A stretch of 64,000 nucleotides of DNA, taken from assembly GCA_028752905.1 (NCBI GenBank), contig JAQNBH010000002.1, forward strand, positions 22,517,059 to 22,581,058, in the 5' to 3' direction. Below the pieces are notes generated by a model that was not told the DNA's origin, searched no databases, and worked only from the letters and a program-made list of their open reading frames with translations. Within the stretch, counting starts at the first letter, position 1; each line of letters begins with the position of its first letter. Source of the DNA: Cladorhizidae sp. MBARI D1340-BT2. Its lineage: Eukaryota; Porifera; Demospongiae; Poecilosclerida; Cladorhizidae. The position numbers were made by a program, and so were the translations under genes. Below are positions 52,441 through 63,319 of the stretch, one piece after another.

Positions 52441-55400
52441 AACATGTTTAGCATCAAGTAAGAGTACAATTCATAATGCCCTAATTAACAAGACCAAAGT
52501 CCCAGATTTTGTCAACTGATAGAGAAGGCCCTTATCTGCAACATGTGAACAGATTATCAATAAATGTAGTGGTTTTTCACTGGCAGGCCACCGCTTTGGC
52601 AACTGGAAAACGCCAGGAAAAATCACAAACCTTACCACTTCAAATCACCATAACTTGCTAATACTTAGAGTACTCAAAATTTTGGCACGTACAAAAGACA
52701 GATAATTAGAAGGGCTATTCGGTGATATAAAAATTATCTTTTTTGGGTAAAGTGTAAAAAAGTTATGAGCTTCACGGCAAAAAACAAGATTTTCGGGGGG
52801 AAAATGAGAAACATATAGACCAAATTAGGGCAAATATCAAGAACATGTTTAGCATCAAGTAAGAGTACAATTCATAACTGCCCTAATTAACAAGACCAAA
52901 GTCACAGATTTTGTCAACTGATAGAGAAGGCCCTTATCTGCAACATGTGAACAGATTATCAATAAAAGTAGTGGTTTTTCACTGGCAGGCCACCGCTTTG
53001 GCAACTGGAAAACGCCAGGAAAAATCCCAAACCTTACCACTTCAAATCACCATAACTTGCTAATACTTAGAGTACTCAAAATTTTGGCACGTACAAAAGA
53101 CAGATAATTAGAAGAGCTATCCGGTGATATAAAAATTATCTTTTTTGGGTAAAGTGTAGAAATGTTATGAGCTTCACGGCAAAAAAACAAGATTTTCGGG
53201 GGGAAAATGAGAAACATATAGACCAAATTAGGGCAAATATCAAGATAGAGAACACATAATGAAACCTATCATTCGAATCATATCAAGTCCATTACAGTAA
53301 AGTGTGCAGAATATTATGGATGTTTGATATCAACAGAGAGCACAGAGAGAGACCTATCTTAATAGCTATATATCAAGTTTATTCAGTGAAGTGTGGAGAA
53401 TCTATTTCGCATCAAGAGAGAGCAGAGAGAAACCTATCTTGTGATTCTATCAAGTCCATTACTGTGAAGTATGTGGAATATACGGATGTTTGGTATCAAG
53501 AGAGAGAACAGAGAGAGGCCTACCTTTAGAGCTATATATCAAGTCTATTCAGTGAAGTGTGGAGAATCTATGAAGCTAACATGTTTAGCTCAAGATAGAG
53601 AACACTGAGAGATACCTATCTTGCAAGTCCATTACAGTGAAGTGTGCAGAATATATGGATGTTCGGTATCAAGAGAGAGCACTTGGAGAGTCCTATCTTA
53701 ATAGCTGTATAACAAGTCTATTCAGTGAAGTGTGGATAATCTACGAAGCTAACATGTTTAGCATCAAGTAAGAGTACAATTCATAACTGCCCTAATTAAC
53801 AAGGCCAAAGTCCCAGATTTTGTCAACTGATAGAGAAGGCCCTTATCTGCAACATGTGAACAGATTATCAATAAATGTAGTGGTTTTTCACTGGCAGGCC
53901 ACCGCTTTGGCAACTGGAAAACGCCAGGAAAAATCACAAACCTTACCACTTCAAATCACCATAACTTGCTAATACTTAGAGTACACAAAATTTTGGCACG
54001 TACAAAAGACAGATAATTAGATGGGCTATTCGGTGATATAAAAATTATCTTTTTTGGGTAAAGTGTAAAAAAGTTATGAGCTTCACGGCAAAAAACAAGA
54101 TTTTCGGGGGGAAAATGAGAAACATATAGACCAAATTAGGGCAAATATCAAGAACATGTTTAGCATCAAGTAAGAGTACAATTCATAACTGCCCTAATTA
54201 ACAAGACCAAAGTCACAGATTTTGTCAACTGATAGAGAAGGCCCTTATCTGCAACATGTGAACAGATTATCAATAAAAGTAGTGGTTTTTCACTGGCAGG
54301 CCACCGCTTTGGCAACTGGAAAACGCCAGGAAAAATCCCAAACCTTACCACTTCAAATCACCATAACTTGCTAATACTTAGAGTACTCAAAATTTTGGCA
54401 CGTACAAAAGACAGATAATTAGAAGAGCTATCCGGTGATATAAAAATTATCTTTTTTGGGTAAAGTGTAGAAATGTTATGAGCTTCACGGCAAAAAAACA
54501 AGATTTTCGGGGGGAAAATGAGAAACATATAGACCAAATTAGGGCAAATATCAAGATAGAGAACACATAATGAAACCTATCATTCGAATCATATCAAGTC
54601 CATTACAGTAAAGTGTGCAGAATATTATGGATGTTTGATATCAACAGAGAGCACAGAGAGAGACCTATCTTAATAGCTATATATCAAGTTTATTCAGTGA
54701 AGTGTGGAGAATCTATTTAGCATCAAGAGAGAGCAGAGAGAAACCTATCTTGTGATTCTATCAAGTCCATTACTGTGAAGTATGTGGAATATACGGATGT
54801 TTGGTATCAAGAGAGAGAACAGAGAGAGGCCTACCTTTAGAGCTATATATCAAGTCTATTCAGTGAAGTGTGGAGAATCTATGAAGCTAACATGTTTAGC
54901 TCAAGATAGAGAACACTGAGAGATACCTATCTTGCAAGTCCATTACAGTGAAGTGTGCAGAATATATGGATGTTCGGTATCAAGAGAGAGCACTTGGAGA
55001 GTCCTATCTTAATAGCTGTATAACAAGTCTATTCAGTGAAGTGTGGATAATCTACGAAGCTAACATGTTTAGCATCAAGTAAGAGTACAATTCATAACTG
55101 CCCTAATTAACAAGGCCAAAGTCCCAGATTTTGTCAACTGATAGAGAAGGCCCTTATCTGCAACATGTGAACAGATTATCAATAAATGTAGTGGTTTTTC
55201 ACTGGCAGGCCACCGCTTTGGCAACTGGAAAACGCCAGGAAAAATCCCAAACCTTACCACTTCAAATCACCATAACTTGCTAATACTTAGAGTACTCAAA
55301 ATTTTGGCACGTACAAAAGACAGATAATTAGAAGAGCTATCCGGTGATATAAAAATTATCTTTTTTGGGTAAAGTGTAGAAATGTTATGAGCTTCACGGC

Positions 55401-58400
55401 AAAAAAACAAGATTTTCGGGGGGAAAATGAGAAACATATAGACCAAATTAGGGCAAATATCAAGATAGAGAACACATAATGAAACCTATCATTCGAATCA
55501 TATCAAGTCCATTACAGTAAAGTGTGCAGAATATTATGGATGTTTGATATCAACAGAGAGCACAGAGAGAGACCTATCTTAATAGCTATATATCAAGTTT
55601 ATTCAGTGAAGTGTGGAGAATCTATTTAGCATCAAGAGAGAGCAGAGAGAAACCTATCTTGTGATTCTATCAAGTCCATTACTGTGAAGTATGCGGAATA
55701 TACGGATGTTTGGTATCAAGAGAGAGAACAGAGAGAGGCCTACCTTTAGAGCTATATATCAAGTCTATTCAGTGAAGTGTGGAGAATCTATGAAGCTAAC
55801 ATGTTTAGCTCAAGATAGAGAACACTGAGAGATACCTATCTTGCAAGTCCATTACAGTGAAGTGTGCAGAATATATGGATGTTTGGTATCAAGAGAGAGC
55901 ACTTGGAGAGTCCTATCTTAATAGCTGTATAACAAGTCTATTCAGTGAAGTGTGGATAATCTACGAAGCTAACATGTTTAGCATCAAGTAAGAGTACAAT
56001 TCATAACTGCCCTAATTAACAAGACCAAAGTCCCAGATTTTGTCAACTGATAGAGAAGGCCCTTTATCTGCAACATGTGAACAGATTATCAATAAATGTA
56101 GTGGTTTTTCACTGGCAGGCCACCGCTTTGGCAACTGGAAAACGCCAGGAAAAATCACAAACCTTACCACTTCAAATCACCATAACTTGCTAATACTTAG
56201 AGTACTCAAAATTTTGGCACGTACAAAAGACAGATAATTAGAAGGGCTATTCGGTGATATAAAAATTATCTTTTTTGGGTAAAGTGTAAAAAAGTTATGA
56301 GCTTCACGGCAAAAAACAAGATTTTCGGGGGGAAAATGAGAAACATATAGACCAAATTAGGGCAAATATCAAGAACATGTTTAGCATCAAGTAAGAGTAC
56401 AATTCATAACTGCCCTAATTAACAAGACCAAAGTCACAGATTTTGTCAACTGATAGAGAAGGCCCTTATCTGCAACATGTGAACAGATTATCAATAAATG
56501 TAGTGGTTTTTCACTGGCAGGTCACCGCTTTGGCAACTGGAAAACGCCAGGAAAAATCCCAAACCTTACCACTTCAAATCACCATAACTTGCTAATACTT
56601 AGAGTACTCAAAATTTTGGCACGTACAAAAGACAGATAATTAGAAGAGCTATCCGGTGATATAAAAATTATCTTTTTTGGGTAAAGTGTAGAAATGTTAT
56701 GAGCTTCACGGCAAAAAAACAAGATTTTCGGGGGGAAAATGAGAAACATATAGACCAAATTAGGGCAAATATCAAGATAGAGAACACATAATGAAACCTA
56801 TCATTCGAATCATATCAAGTCCATTACAGTAAAGTGTGCAGAATATTATGGATGTTTGATATCAACAGAGAGCACAGAGAGAGACCTATCTTAATAGCTA
56901 TATATCAAGTTTATTCAGTGAAGTGTGGAGAATCTATTTAGCATCAAGAGAGAGCAGAGAGAAACCTATCTTGTGATTCTATCAAGTCCATTACTGTGAA
57001 GTATGTGGAATATACGGATGTTTGGTATCAAGAGAGAGAACAGAGAGAGGCCTACCTTTAGAGCTATATATCAAGTCTATTCAGTGAAGTGTGGAGAATC
57101 TATGAAGCTAACATGTTTAGCTCAAGATAGAGAACACTGAGAGATACCTATCTTGCAAGTCCATTACAGTGAAGTGTGCAGAATATATGGATGTTTGGTA
57201 TCAAGAGAGAGCACTTGGAGAGTCCTATCTTAATAGCTGTATAACAAGTCTATTCAGTGAAGTGTGGATAATCTACGAAGCTAACATGTTTAGCATCAAG
57301 TAAGAGTACAATTCATAACTGCCCTAATTAACAAGACCAAAGTCCCAGATTTTGTCAACTGATAGAGAAGGCCCTTATCTGCAACATGTGAACAGATTAT
57401 CAATAAATGTAGTGGTTTTTCACTGGCAGGCCACCGCTTTGGCAACTGGAAAACGCCAGGAAAAATCACAAACCTTACCACTTCAAATCACCATAACTTG
57501 CTAATACTTAGAGTACTCAAAATTTTGGCACGTACAAAAGACAGATAATTAGAAGGGCTATTCGGTGATATAAAAATTATCTTTTTTGGGTAAAGTGTAA
57601 AAAAGTTATGAGCTTCACGGCAAAAAACAAGATTTTCGGGGGGAAAATGAGAAACATATAGACCAAATTAGGGCAAATATCAAGAACATGTTTAGCATCA
57701 AGTAAGAGTACAATTCATAACTGCCCTAATTAACAAGACCAAAGTCACAGATTTTGTCAACTGATAGAGAAGGCCCTTATCTGCAACATGTGAACAGATT
57801 ATCAATAAATGTAGTGGTTTTTCACTGGCAGGCCACCGCTTTGGCAACTGGAAAACGCCAGGAAAAATCCCAAACCTTACCACTTCAAATCACCATAACT
57901 TGCTAATACTTAGAGTACTCAAAATTTTGGCACGTACAAAAGACAGATAATTAGAAGGGCTATTCGGTGATATAAAAATTATCTTTTTGGGGTAAAGTGT
58001 AGAAAAGTTATGAGCTTCACGGCAAAAAAACAAGATTTTCGGGGGGAAAATGAGAAACATATAGACCAAATTAGGGCAAATATCAAGATAGAGAACACAT
58101 AATGAAACCTATCATTCGAATCATATCAAGTCCATTACAGTAAAGTGTGCAGAATATTATGGATGTTTGATATCAACAGAGAGCACAGAGAGAGACCTAT
58201 CTTAATAGCTATATATCAAGTTTATTCAGTGAAGTGTGGAGAATCTATTTAGCATCAAGAGAGAGCAGAGAGAAACCTATCTTGTGATTCTATCAAGTCC
58301 ATTACTGTGAAGTATGTGGAATATACGGATGTTTGGTATCAAGAGAGAGAACAGAGAGAGGCCTACCTTTAGAGCTATATATCAAGTCTATTCAGTGAAG

Positions 58401-58593
58401 TGTGGAGAATCTATGAAGCTAACATGTTTAGCTCAAGATAGAGAACACTGAGAGATACCTATCTTGCAAGTCCATTACAGTGAAGTGTGCAGAATATATG
58501 GATGTTTGGTATCAAGAGAGAGCACTTGGAGAGTCCTATCTTAATAGCTGTATAACAAGTCTATTCAGTGAAGTGTGGATAATCTACGAAGCT
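52441..58593. repeat. Satellite segment of A-A-B dimers with one A-B
   Basis: A at 52441, 52842, 53751, 54153, 55062, 55971, 56374, 57283 and 57685; B at 53245, 54556, 55465, 56777 and 58088. Private markers: B at 53245 has tctatttcgc (A to C at 53,408); B at 53245 and 54556 share gatgttcggtatc, and the following A modules share aaggccaaag, each 1,311 bp apart. The A at 55971 has an extra T (cctttatc) and the A at 56374 has caggtcacc. Confidence 0.84.
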
Positions 58594-61215
58594 AACATGT
58601 TTAGCATCAAGTAAGAGTACAATTCATAACTGCCCTAATTAACAAGACCAAAGTCCCAGATTTTGTCAACTGATAGAGAAGGCCCTTATCTGCAACATGT
58701 GAACAGATTATCAATAAATGTAGTGGTTTTTCACTGGCAGGCCACCGCTTTGGCAACTGGAAAACGCCAGGAAAAATCCCAAACCTTACCACTTCAAATC
58801 ACCATAACTTGCTAATACTTAGAGTACTCAAAATTTTGGCACGTACAAAAGACAGATAATTAGAAGAGCTATCCGGTGATATAAAAATTATCTTTTTTAG
58901 GTAAAGTGTAGAAATGTTATGAGCTTCACGGCAAAAAAACAAGATTTTCGGGGGGAAAATGAGAAACATATAGACCAAATTAGGGCAAATATCAAGACAG
59001 AGAACACATAATGAAACCTATCATTCGAATCATATCAAGTCCATTACAGTAAAGTGTGCAGAATATTATGGATGTTTGATATCAACAGAGAGCACAGAGA
59101 GAGACCTATCTTAATAGCTATATATCAAGTTTATTCAGTGAAGTGTGGAGAATCTATTTAGCATCAAGAGAGAGCAGAGAGAAACCTATCTTGTGATTCT
59201 ATCAAGTCCATTACTGTGAAGTATGCGGAATATACGGATGTTTGGTATCAAGAGAGAGAACAGAGAGAGGCCTACCTTTAGAGCTATATATCAAGTCTAT
59301 TCAGTGAAGTGTGGAGAATCTATGAAGCTAACATGTTTAGCTCAAGATAGAGAACACTGAGAGATACCTATCTTGCAAGTCCATTACAGTGAAGTGTGCA
59401 GAATATATGGATGTTTGGTATCAAGAGAGAGCACTTGGAGAGTCCTATCTTAATAGCTGTATAACAAGTCTATTCAGTGAAGTGTGGATAATCTACGAAG
59501 CTAACATGTTTAGCATCAAGTAAGAGTACAATTCATAACTGCCCTAATTAACAAGACCAAAGTCCCAGATTTTGTCAACTGATAGAGAAGGCCCTTATCT
59601 GCAACATGTGAACAGATTATCAATAAATGTAGTGGTTTTTCACTGGCAGGCCACCGCTTTGGCAACTGGAAAACGCCAGGAAAAATCACAAACCTTACCA
59701 CTTCAAATCACCATAACTTGCTAATACTTAGAGTACTCAAAATTTTGGCACGTACAAAAGACAGATAATTAGAAGAGCTATCCGGTGATATAAACATTAT
59801 CTTTTTTGGGTAAAGTGTAGAAAAGTTATGAGCTTCACGGCAAAAAAACAAGATTTTCGGGGGGAAAATGAGAAACATATAGACCAAATTAGGGCAAATA
59901 TCAAGAACATGTTTAGCATCAAGTAAGAGTACAATTCATAACTGCCCTAATTAACAAGACCAAAGTCACAGATTTTGTCAACTGATAGAGAAGGCCCTTA
60001 TCTGCAACATGTGAACAGATTATCAATAAATGTAGTGGTTTTTCACTGGCAGGCCACCGCTTTGGCAACTGGAAAACGCCAGGAAAAATCCCAAACCTTA
60101 CCACTTCAAATCACCATAACTTGCTAATACTTAGAGTACTCAAAATTTTGGCACCTACAAAAGACAGATAATTAGAAGACCTATCCGGTGATATAAAAAT
60201 TATCTTTTTTGGGTAAAGTGTAGAAAGTTATGAGCTTCACGGCAAAAAACAAGATTTTCGGGGGGGAAATGAGAAACATATAGACCAAATTAGGGCAAAT
60301 ATCAAGAACATGTTTAGCATCAAGTAAGAGTACAATTCATAACTGCCCTAATTAACAAGACCAAAGTCACAGATTTTGTCAACTGATAGAGAAGGCCCTT
60401 ATCTGCAACATGTGAACAGATTATCAATAAATGTAGTGGTTTTTCACTGGCAGGCCACCGCTTTGGCAACTGGAAAACGCCAGGAAAAATCCCAAACCTT
60501 ACCACTTCAAATCACCATAACTTGCTAATACTTAGAGTACTCAAAATTTTGGCACCTACAAAAGACAGATAATTAGAAGAGCTATCCGGTGATATAAAAA
60601 TTATCTTTTTTGGGTAAAGTGTAGAAAAGTTATGAGCTTCACGGCAAAAAAACAAGATTTTCGGGGGGAAAATGAGAAACATATAGACCAAATTAGGGCA
60701 AATATCAAGATAGAGAACACATAATGAAACCTATCATTCGAATCATATCAAGTCCATTACAGTAAAGTGTGCAGAATATTATGGATGTTTGATATCAACA
60801 GAGAGCACAGAGAGAGACCTATCTTAATAGCTATATATCAAGTTTATTCAGTGAAGTGTGGAGAATCTATTTAGCATCAAGTGAGAGCAGAGAGAAACCT
60901 ATCTTGTGATTCTATCAAGTCCATTACTGTGAAGTATGTGGAATATACGGATGTTTGGTATCAAGAGAGAGAACAGAGAGAGGCCTACCTTTAGAGCTAT
61001 ATATCAAGTCTATTCAGTGAAGTGTGGAGAATCTATGAAGCTAACATGTTTAGCTCAAGATAGAGAACACTGAGAGATACCTATCTTGCAAGTCCATTAC
61101 AGTGAAGTGTGCAGAATATATGGATGTTTGGTATCAAGAGAGAGCACTTGGAGAGTCCTATCTTAATAGCTGTATAACAAGTCTATTCAGTGAAGTGTGG
61201 ATAATCTACGAAGCT
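58594..61215. repeat. Higher-order block A-B-A-A-A-B (2,622 bp)
   Basis: A at 58594, 59503, 59906 and 60307; B at 58997 and 60710. Markers: atcaagacag opening the first B, ggcacctac in the third and fourth A, and ttttttaggt in the first A. The same sequence of markers starts again at 61216. Confidence 0.84.
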
Positions 61216-62978
61216 AACATGTTTAGCATCAAGTAAGAGTACAATTCATAACTGCCCTAATTAACAAGACCAAAGTCCCAGATTTTGTCAACTGATAGAG
61301 AAGGCCCTTATCTGCAACATGTGAACAGATTATCAATAAATGTAGTGGTTTTTCACTGGCAGGCCACCGCTTTGGCAACTGGAAAACGCCAGGAAAAATC
61401 CCAAACCTTACCACTTCAAATCACCATAACTTGCTAATACTTAGAGTACTCAAAATTTTGGCACGTACAAAAGACAGATAATTAGAAGAGCTATCCGGTG
61501 ATATAAAAATTATCTTTTTTAGGTAAAGTGTAGAAATGTTATGAGCTTCACGGCAAAAAAACAAGATTTTCGGGGGGAAAATGAGAAACATATAGACCAA
61601 ATTAGGGCAAATATCAAGACAGAGAACACATAATGAAACCTATCATTCGAATCATATCAAGTCCATTACAGTAAAGTGTGCAGAATATTATGGATGTTTG
61701 ATATCAACAGAGAGCACAGAGAGAGACCTATCTTAATAGCTATATATCAAGTTTATTCAGTGAAGTGTGGAGAATCTATTTAGCATCAAGAGAGAGCAGA
61801 GAGAAACCTATCTTGTGATTCTATCAAGTCCATTACTGTGAAGTATGCGGAATATACGGATGTTTGGTATCAAGAGAGAGAACAGAGAGAGGCCTACCTT
61901 TAGAGCTATATATCAAGTCTATTCAGTGAAGTGTTGAGAATCTATGAAGCTAACATGTTTAGCTCAAGATAGAGAACACTGAGAGATACCTATCTTGCAA
62001 GTCCATTACAGTGAAGTGTGCAGAATATATGGATGTTTGGTATCAAGAGAGAGCACTTGGAGAGTCCTATCTTAATAGCTGTATAACAAGTCTATTCAGT
62101 GAAGTGTGGATAATCTACGAAGCTAACATGTTTAGCATCAAGTAAGAGTACAATTCATAACTGCCCTAATTAACAAGACCAAAGTCCCAGATTTTGTCAA
62201 CTGATAGAGAAGGCCCTTATCTGCAACATGTGAACAGATTATCAATAAATGTAGTGGTTTTTCACTGGCAGGCCACCGCTTTGGCAACTGGAAAACGCCA
62301 GGAAAAATCACAAACCTTACCACTTCAAATCACCATAACTTGCTAATACTTAGAGTACTCAAAATTTTGGCACGTACAAAAGACAGATAATTAGAAGAGC
62401 TATCCGGTGATATAAAAATTATCTTTTTTGGGTAAAGTGTAGAAAAGTTATGAGCTTCACGGCAAAAAAACAAGATTTTCGGGGGGAAAATGAGAAACAT
62501 ATAGACCAAATTAGGGCAAATATCAAGAACATGTTTAGCATCAAGTAAGAGTACAATTCATAACTGCCCTAATTAACAAGACCAAAGTCACAGATTTTGT
62601 CAACTGATAGAGAAGGCCCTTATCTGCAACATGTGAACAGATTATCAATAAATGTAGTGGTTTTTCACTGGCAGGCCACCGCTTTGGCAACTGGAAAACG
62701 CCAGGAAAAATCCCAAACCTTACCACTTCAAATCACCATAACTTGCTAATACTTAGAGTACTCAAAATTTTGGCACCTACAAAAGACAGATAATTAGAAG
62801 AGCTATCCGGTGATATAAAAATTATCTTTTTTGGGTAAAGTGTAGAAAAGTTATGAGCTTCACGGCAAAAAACAAGATTTTCGGGGGGAAAATGAGAAAC
62901 ATATAGACCAAATTAGGGCAAATATCAAGAACATGTTTAGCATCAAGTAAGAGTACAATTCATAACTGCCCTAATTAA
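61216..62978. repeat. Truncated copy of the A-B-A-A-A-B block, cut by the transposon
   Basis: A at 61216, B at 61619 (with atcaagac as at 58,991, offset 2,622 bp), A at 62125, A at 62528 (with ggcacctac), and a final A that starts at 62930 and stops after 49 bp at TTAA. The next modules expected from the preceding block are the rest of this A and then a B. Confidence 0.86.
62975..62978. other. TTAA target site of the piggyBac insertion
   Basis: The satellite reads normally up to ccctaattaa and then departs from the A consensus. TTAA is the obligatory, duplicated target of piggyBac-family transposases, and every A module offers this site at module bases 46-49. The matching TTAA on the far side lies outside the window. 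Confidence 0.85.
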
Positions 62979-62993
62979 CTCTTTGACTGCGGT
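62979..62993 (+). repeat. Putative left terminal inverted repeat of the transposon
   Basis: ctctttgactgcggt directly follows the TTAA. piggyBac-like ends usually start with CCC; here the second base is T, possibly decay. A related string, ctttttgactcgcag, lies at 63,069-63,083. The exact length cannot be set without the other end. Confidence 0.65.
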
Positions 62994-63012
62994 GGACATA
63001 TATATATGTCCG
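62989..63012. repeat. Subterminal palindromic repeat, copy 1
   Basis: Contains the perfect 18-bp palindrome ggacatatatatatgtcc (62,994-63,011), preceded by gcggt. The 24-bp unit is repeated exactly 43 bp downstream. Subterminal repeats in piggyBac-family elements are transposase contact sites; that role here is inference. Confidence 0.85.
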
Positions 63013-63031
63013 ACAAAAATTGCAATCGTAC

Positions 63032-63055
63032 GCGGTGGACATATATATATGTCCG
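63032..63055. repeat. Subterminal palindromic repeat, copy 2
   Basis: Identical 24-bp unit to 62,989-63,012, with the same 18-bp palindrome at 63,037-63,054. The two are direct repeats of a palindrome, 43 bp apart. Confidence 0.85.
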
Positions 63056-63090
63056 TAAAGGACTAATGCTTTTTGACTCGCAGTAAGGTG

Positions 63091-63156
63091 CTGCTTATCG
63101 GTACAGCCACTCACGAAGCATCTGCCTATTGTCTGCTTGTTGGTACAGCTGCTCAC
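63091..63156. repeat. Second pair of subterminal direct repeats (period 42 bp)
   Basis: Two 24-bp units, 63,091-63,114 and 63,133-63,156, match at 20 of 24 positions and share ctgctt, ggtacagc and ctcac. The 42-bp spacing nearly equals the 43-bp spacing of the palindromes, suggesting the terminal region grew by tandem duplication with one turn-related period. Between this pair and the transposase start (63,157-63,319) I see nothing recognisable. Confidence 0.65.
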
Positions 63157-63319
63157 AGTGTTTAATTCACTTGTACTGACCTGGAATTATCAACTATCTT
63201 TGGACAAAGCGTGCTTATGTAAGGTGGTTATGTACCTTCACTCTAGATGCTTGATAGATTATTATGCTGAATACAAGTGATGGATAGATAATTATTATAA
63301 TAGAGCTGAAGTGCTGTGT

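Larger units (their letters stand above)
1..62978. repeat. Two-module (A/B) satellite DNA array, ~63 kb
   Basis: One continuous head-to-tail array with all modules in the same orientation. Module A (~403 bp) begins aacatgtttagcatcaag and ends gcaaatatcaag. Module B (~506 bp) begins atagagaacac and ends tacgaagct, and always sits between the end of one A and the start of the next. I count 97 full A, 47 B and a partial A at each edge. Neighbouring copies differ by only a few substitutions and homopolymer changes, so homogenisation is strong. A spacing of 403 bp means no B; 909 bp means B present. No gene-like sequence is visible inside. Pericentromeric or centromeric satellite is the likeliest genomic role, but nothing in the sequence proves location. 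I do not recognise the family by name. Confidence 0.97.

Noticed and set aside
53302..53529. 75-codon + strand frame across a B module
   Set aside because: It exists only because one base (A to C at 53,408) turns a TAG found in all other B copies into TCG.
56040..56237. 65-codon + strand frame in an A module
   Set aside because: Caused by one extra T (cctttatc) in this copy; composition is plain satellite.
1..62978. CRISPR-like array
   Set aside because: Units are 403-909 bp with no short constant repeat separating unique spacers; every part of the unit repeats.
1..62978. Assembly artefact producing a false array
   Set aside because: Modules differ by many private variants arranged in consistent higher-order blocks, which random mis-joining would not create, although exact copy number cannot be confirmed without reads.
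62971..63156. 61-codon reverse frame at the transposon end
   Set aside because: It overlaps the target site, terminal repeat and subterminal repeats; its repeated residues simply mirror the 42-bp DNA repeats.
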